A stretch of DNA of 6,213 nucleotides, taken from Candidatus Woesearchaeota archaeon. GTDB taxonomy: Archaea; Nanobdellota; Nanobdellia; Woesearchaeales; JACPBV01. The stretch's first letter is position 1. Each line of letters begins with the position of its first letter. The notes beneath the pieces are model-generated. The model was given only the letters and a program-made list of their open reading frames with translations. It ran no database searches and was not told the origin of the DNA. Both the position numbers and the translations under genes were made by a program. The DNA lies in assembly GCA_016180165.1 (NCBI GenBank), contig JACPBU010000143.1, positions 1-6,213 of the forward strand. The letters are read 5' to 3'. Shown one piece after another: positions 5,418-6,213 of the stretch.

Positions 5418-6146
5418 TCAAATCTTGCCCATAAAAGCCTCCTGTATCTCCGGGAGCATAGCGATGGTTGCCCCACTTTTCTCATAGGAGTCATTTCTGG
5501 CTCTTCTATCATTTCTGGCTCTTCTATCAATTCCAAAAACTATGATTTCAAGCCCTGATTCCCTATAATTTTTCAGCACGTTTGCTAAATCAGGGATGTC
5601 GGGAACACCTTGCATCCTTTCTTGATGTGATTCAATCAGATATACGACTCTTTGCATCCCTAAATTCTTGAGGGTTTCAGGGGTAGGGAAGAATAATTCT
5701 GAAACGAAATAAGGCGGATTATAATCCGACCTGTGGCAATCAATCATTGAGGCATATCCTTTTGGAGCAATCAATCTCTCTTTTGCTTCATTGTATTCCC
5801 CCGCCCAATAGTTTATTGCCTGGTGAAATCGGTCATTTGGAGGGCGAGGGATTACCCAACTGCAATCAATGCTTTTTTCAAGCAAACTATGTGCAACGCC
5901 GGGCAAATGCGCATGGCCAATCTCAACAATGATATAAGAGCCAGCAAAGCCTTCCAATTCGTTGAAAGCAAAGTCGAGTCCATCCCTAAACGACATATCT
6001 TCATCCAAAACTTCTGGCCTATCCTGCTTACTGACGGTAAAAGCCACCGGGTTAAGGTTTTCCGGCAAAGCATGAAACTTACTTTTATACGCTTCAGCAA
6101 GGCTGCCTTCTTCCATTAAAGGATGAAGCTGGTTGAATACTTTCAT
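5418..6146 (-). CDS. Hypothetical protein (242 residues), first gene of operon
   Basis: This complete frame starts at ATG 6146, placed about 27 bases after a TATA box. I do not recognise a family. It is a soluble alpha/beta protein. SYIIVEIGHAHLPG (70-83) looks like a beta strand followed by a loop carrying His78 and His80. CSWVIPRPPNDRFHQA (95-110), MIDCHRSDYNPP (134-145, with Cys137 and His138), QRVVYLIESHQER (165-177) and LEIIVFGIDRR (199-209) alternate strands with polar loops, the usual layout of a Rossmann-like or hydrolase fold. The His/Cys/Asp positions could form a metal site, but that is speculation. DRRARN occurs twice in tandem (207-218) because of an 18-bp duplication, in a probable surface loop between the last strand and the C-terminal helix. 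The next gene follows after three bases. Confidence 0.78.
   Translation of the reverse strand: MKVFNQLHPLMEEGSLAEAYKSKFHALPENLNPVAFTVSKQDRPEVLDEDMSFRDGLDFAFNELEGFAGSYIIVEIGHAHLPGVAHSLLEKSIDCSWVIPRPPNDRFHQAINYWAGEYNEAKERLIAPKGYASMIDCHRSDYNPPYFVSELFFPTPETLKNLGMQRVVYLIESHQERMQGVPDIPDLANVLKNYRESGLEIIVFGIDRRARNDRRARNDSYEKSGATIAMLPEIQEAFMGKI
5491..5529. repeat. 18-bp tandem duplication inside the 242-residue gene
   Basis: TCATTTCTGGCTCTTCTA occurs twice with no mismatch (5491-5508 and 5509-5526) and is followed by a further TCA. It adds exactly six residues (DRRARN) in frame. Perfect identity indicates a recent slippage event. Confidence 0.95.
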
Positions 6147-6167
6147 AATGTCTGGAATGGGAGAAGC

Positions 6168-6178
6168 CTATTTAAAAG
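6168..6178 (-). promoter_or_regulatory. TATA box of the two-gene hypothetical operon
   Basis: The minus-strand reading is CTTTTAAATAG, centred about 27 bases before ATG 6146. Expected initiation about 25 bases downstream gives an mRNA starting within a few bases of the start codon. No Shine-Dalgarno is present between box and start, in line with leaderless translation. The remaining bases to the window edge are AT-rich and show no gene. Confidence 0.65.
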
Positions 6179-6213
6179 TATCTATTTTTACTACTTCAAA
6201 GGGATTATAGTTA

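Overview
The window looks like archaeal chromosome, probably from a small-genome DPANN-type lineage (Woesearchaeota/Pacearchaeota-like). The evidence is a DUF131-family membrane protein (an archaeal family), an archaeal-type RNA 3'-phosphate cyclase, two promoters with a TATA box about 26 bases upstream of the start codon (leaderless layout), and surface proteins built from Ig/cadherin-like repeats of the style common in these lineages. The phylum is an inference; no rRNA or other marker is present.

Left block (1-2983, + strand): the 3' end of a gene for a repeat-rich extracellular protein overlaps by 4 bases (ATGA) with a complete gene for a 703-residue predicted lipoprotein. That protein has a lipobox Cys30, a long Lys/Ser/Gly/Thr-rich stalk, one cadherin-like domain, three 'putative Ig' repeats separated by proline-rich linkers, and a distinct C-terminal beta domain. 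A 68-residue highly charged protein follows 17 bases later. Together they look like a cell-surface or adhesion operon.

Middle (2984-3097): a 114-base convergent intergenic region with several overlapping inverted repeats, probably a bidirectional termination region.

Central minus-strand operon (4608 down to 3098): a 48-residue cysteine-rich protein, a DUF131 membrane protein and an RtcA-type RNA 3'-terminal phosphate cyclase. The rtcA gene is damaged at its 5' end. The original start (ATG at 4154, overlapping the DUF131 stop, with a Shine-Dalgarno) still encodes MITI, but about 41 bases that should encode the conserved GEGGGQ loop are missing and the frame is shifted. The rest of the protein, including the catalytic histidine, is intact.

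Spacer (4609-4823): two perfect 49-base direct repeats, each with a 9-bp hairpin and oligo-T tracts, lie between the end of the right-hand operon and the promoter of the central operon.

Right block (6146 down to 4824, minus strand): a leaderless two-gene operon encoding 242- and 196-residue proteins of unknown function. The first contains a recent in-frame 18-bp tandem duplication. Hand counts suggest this block is more AT-rich than the rest.
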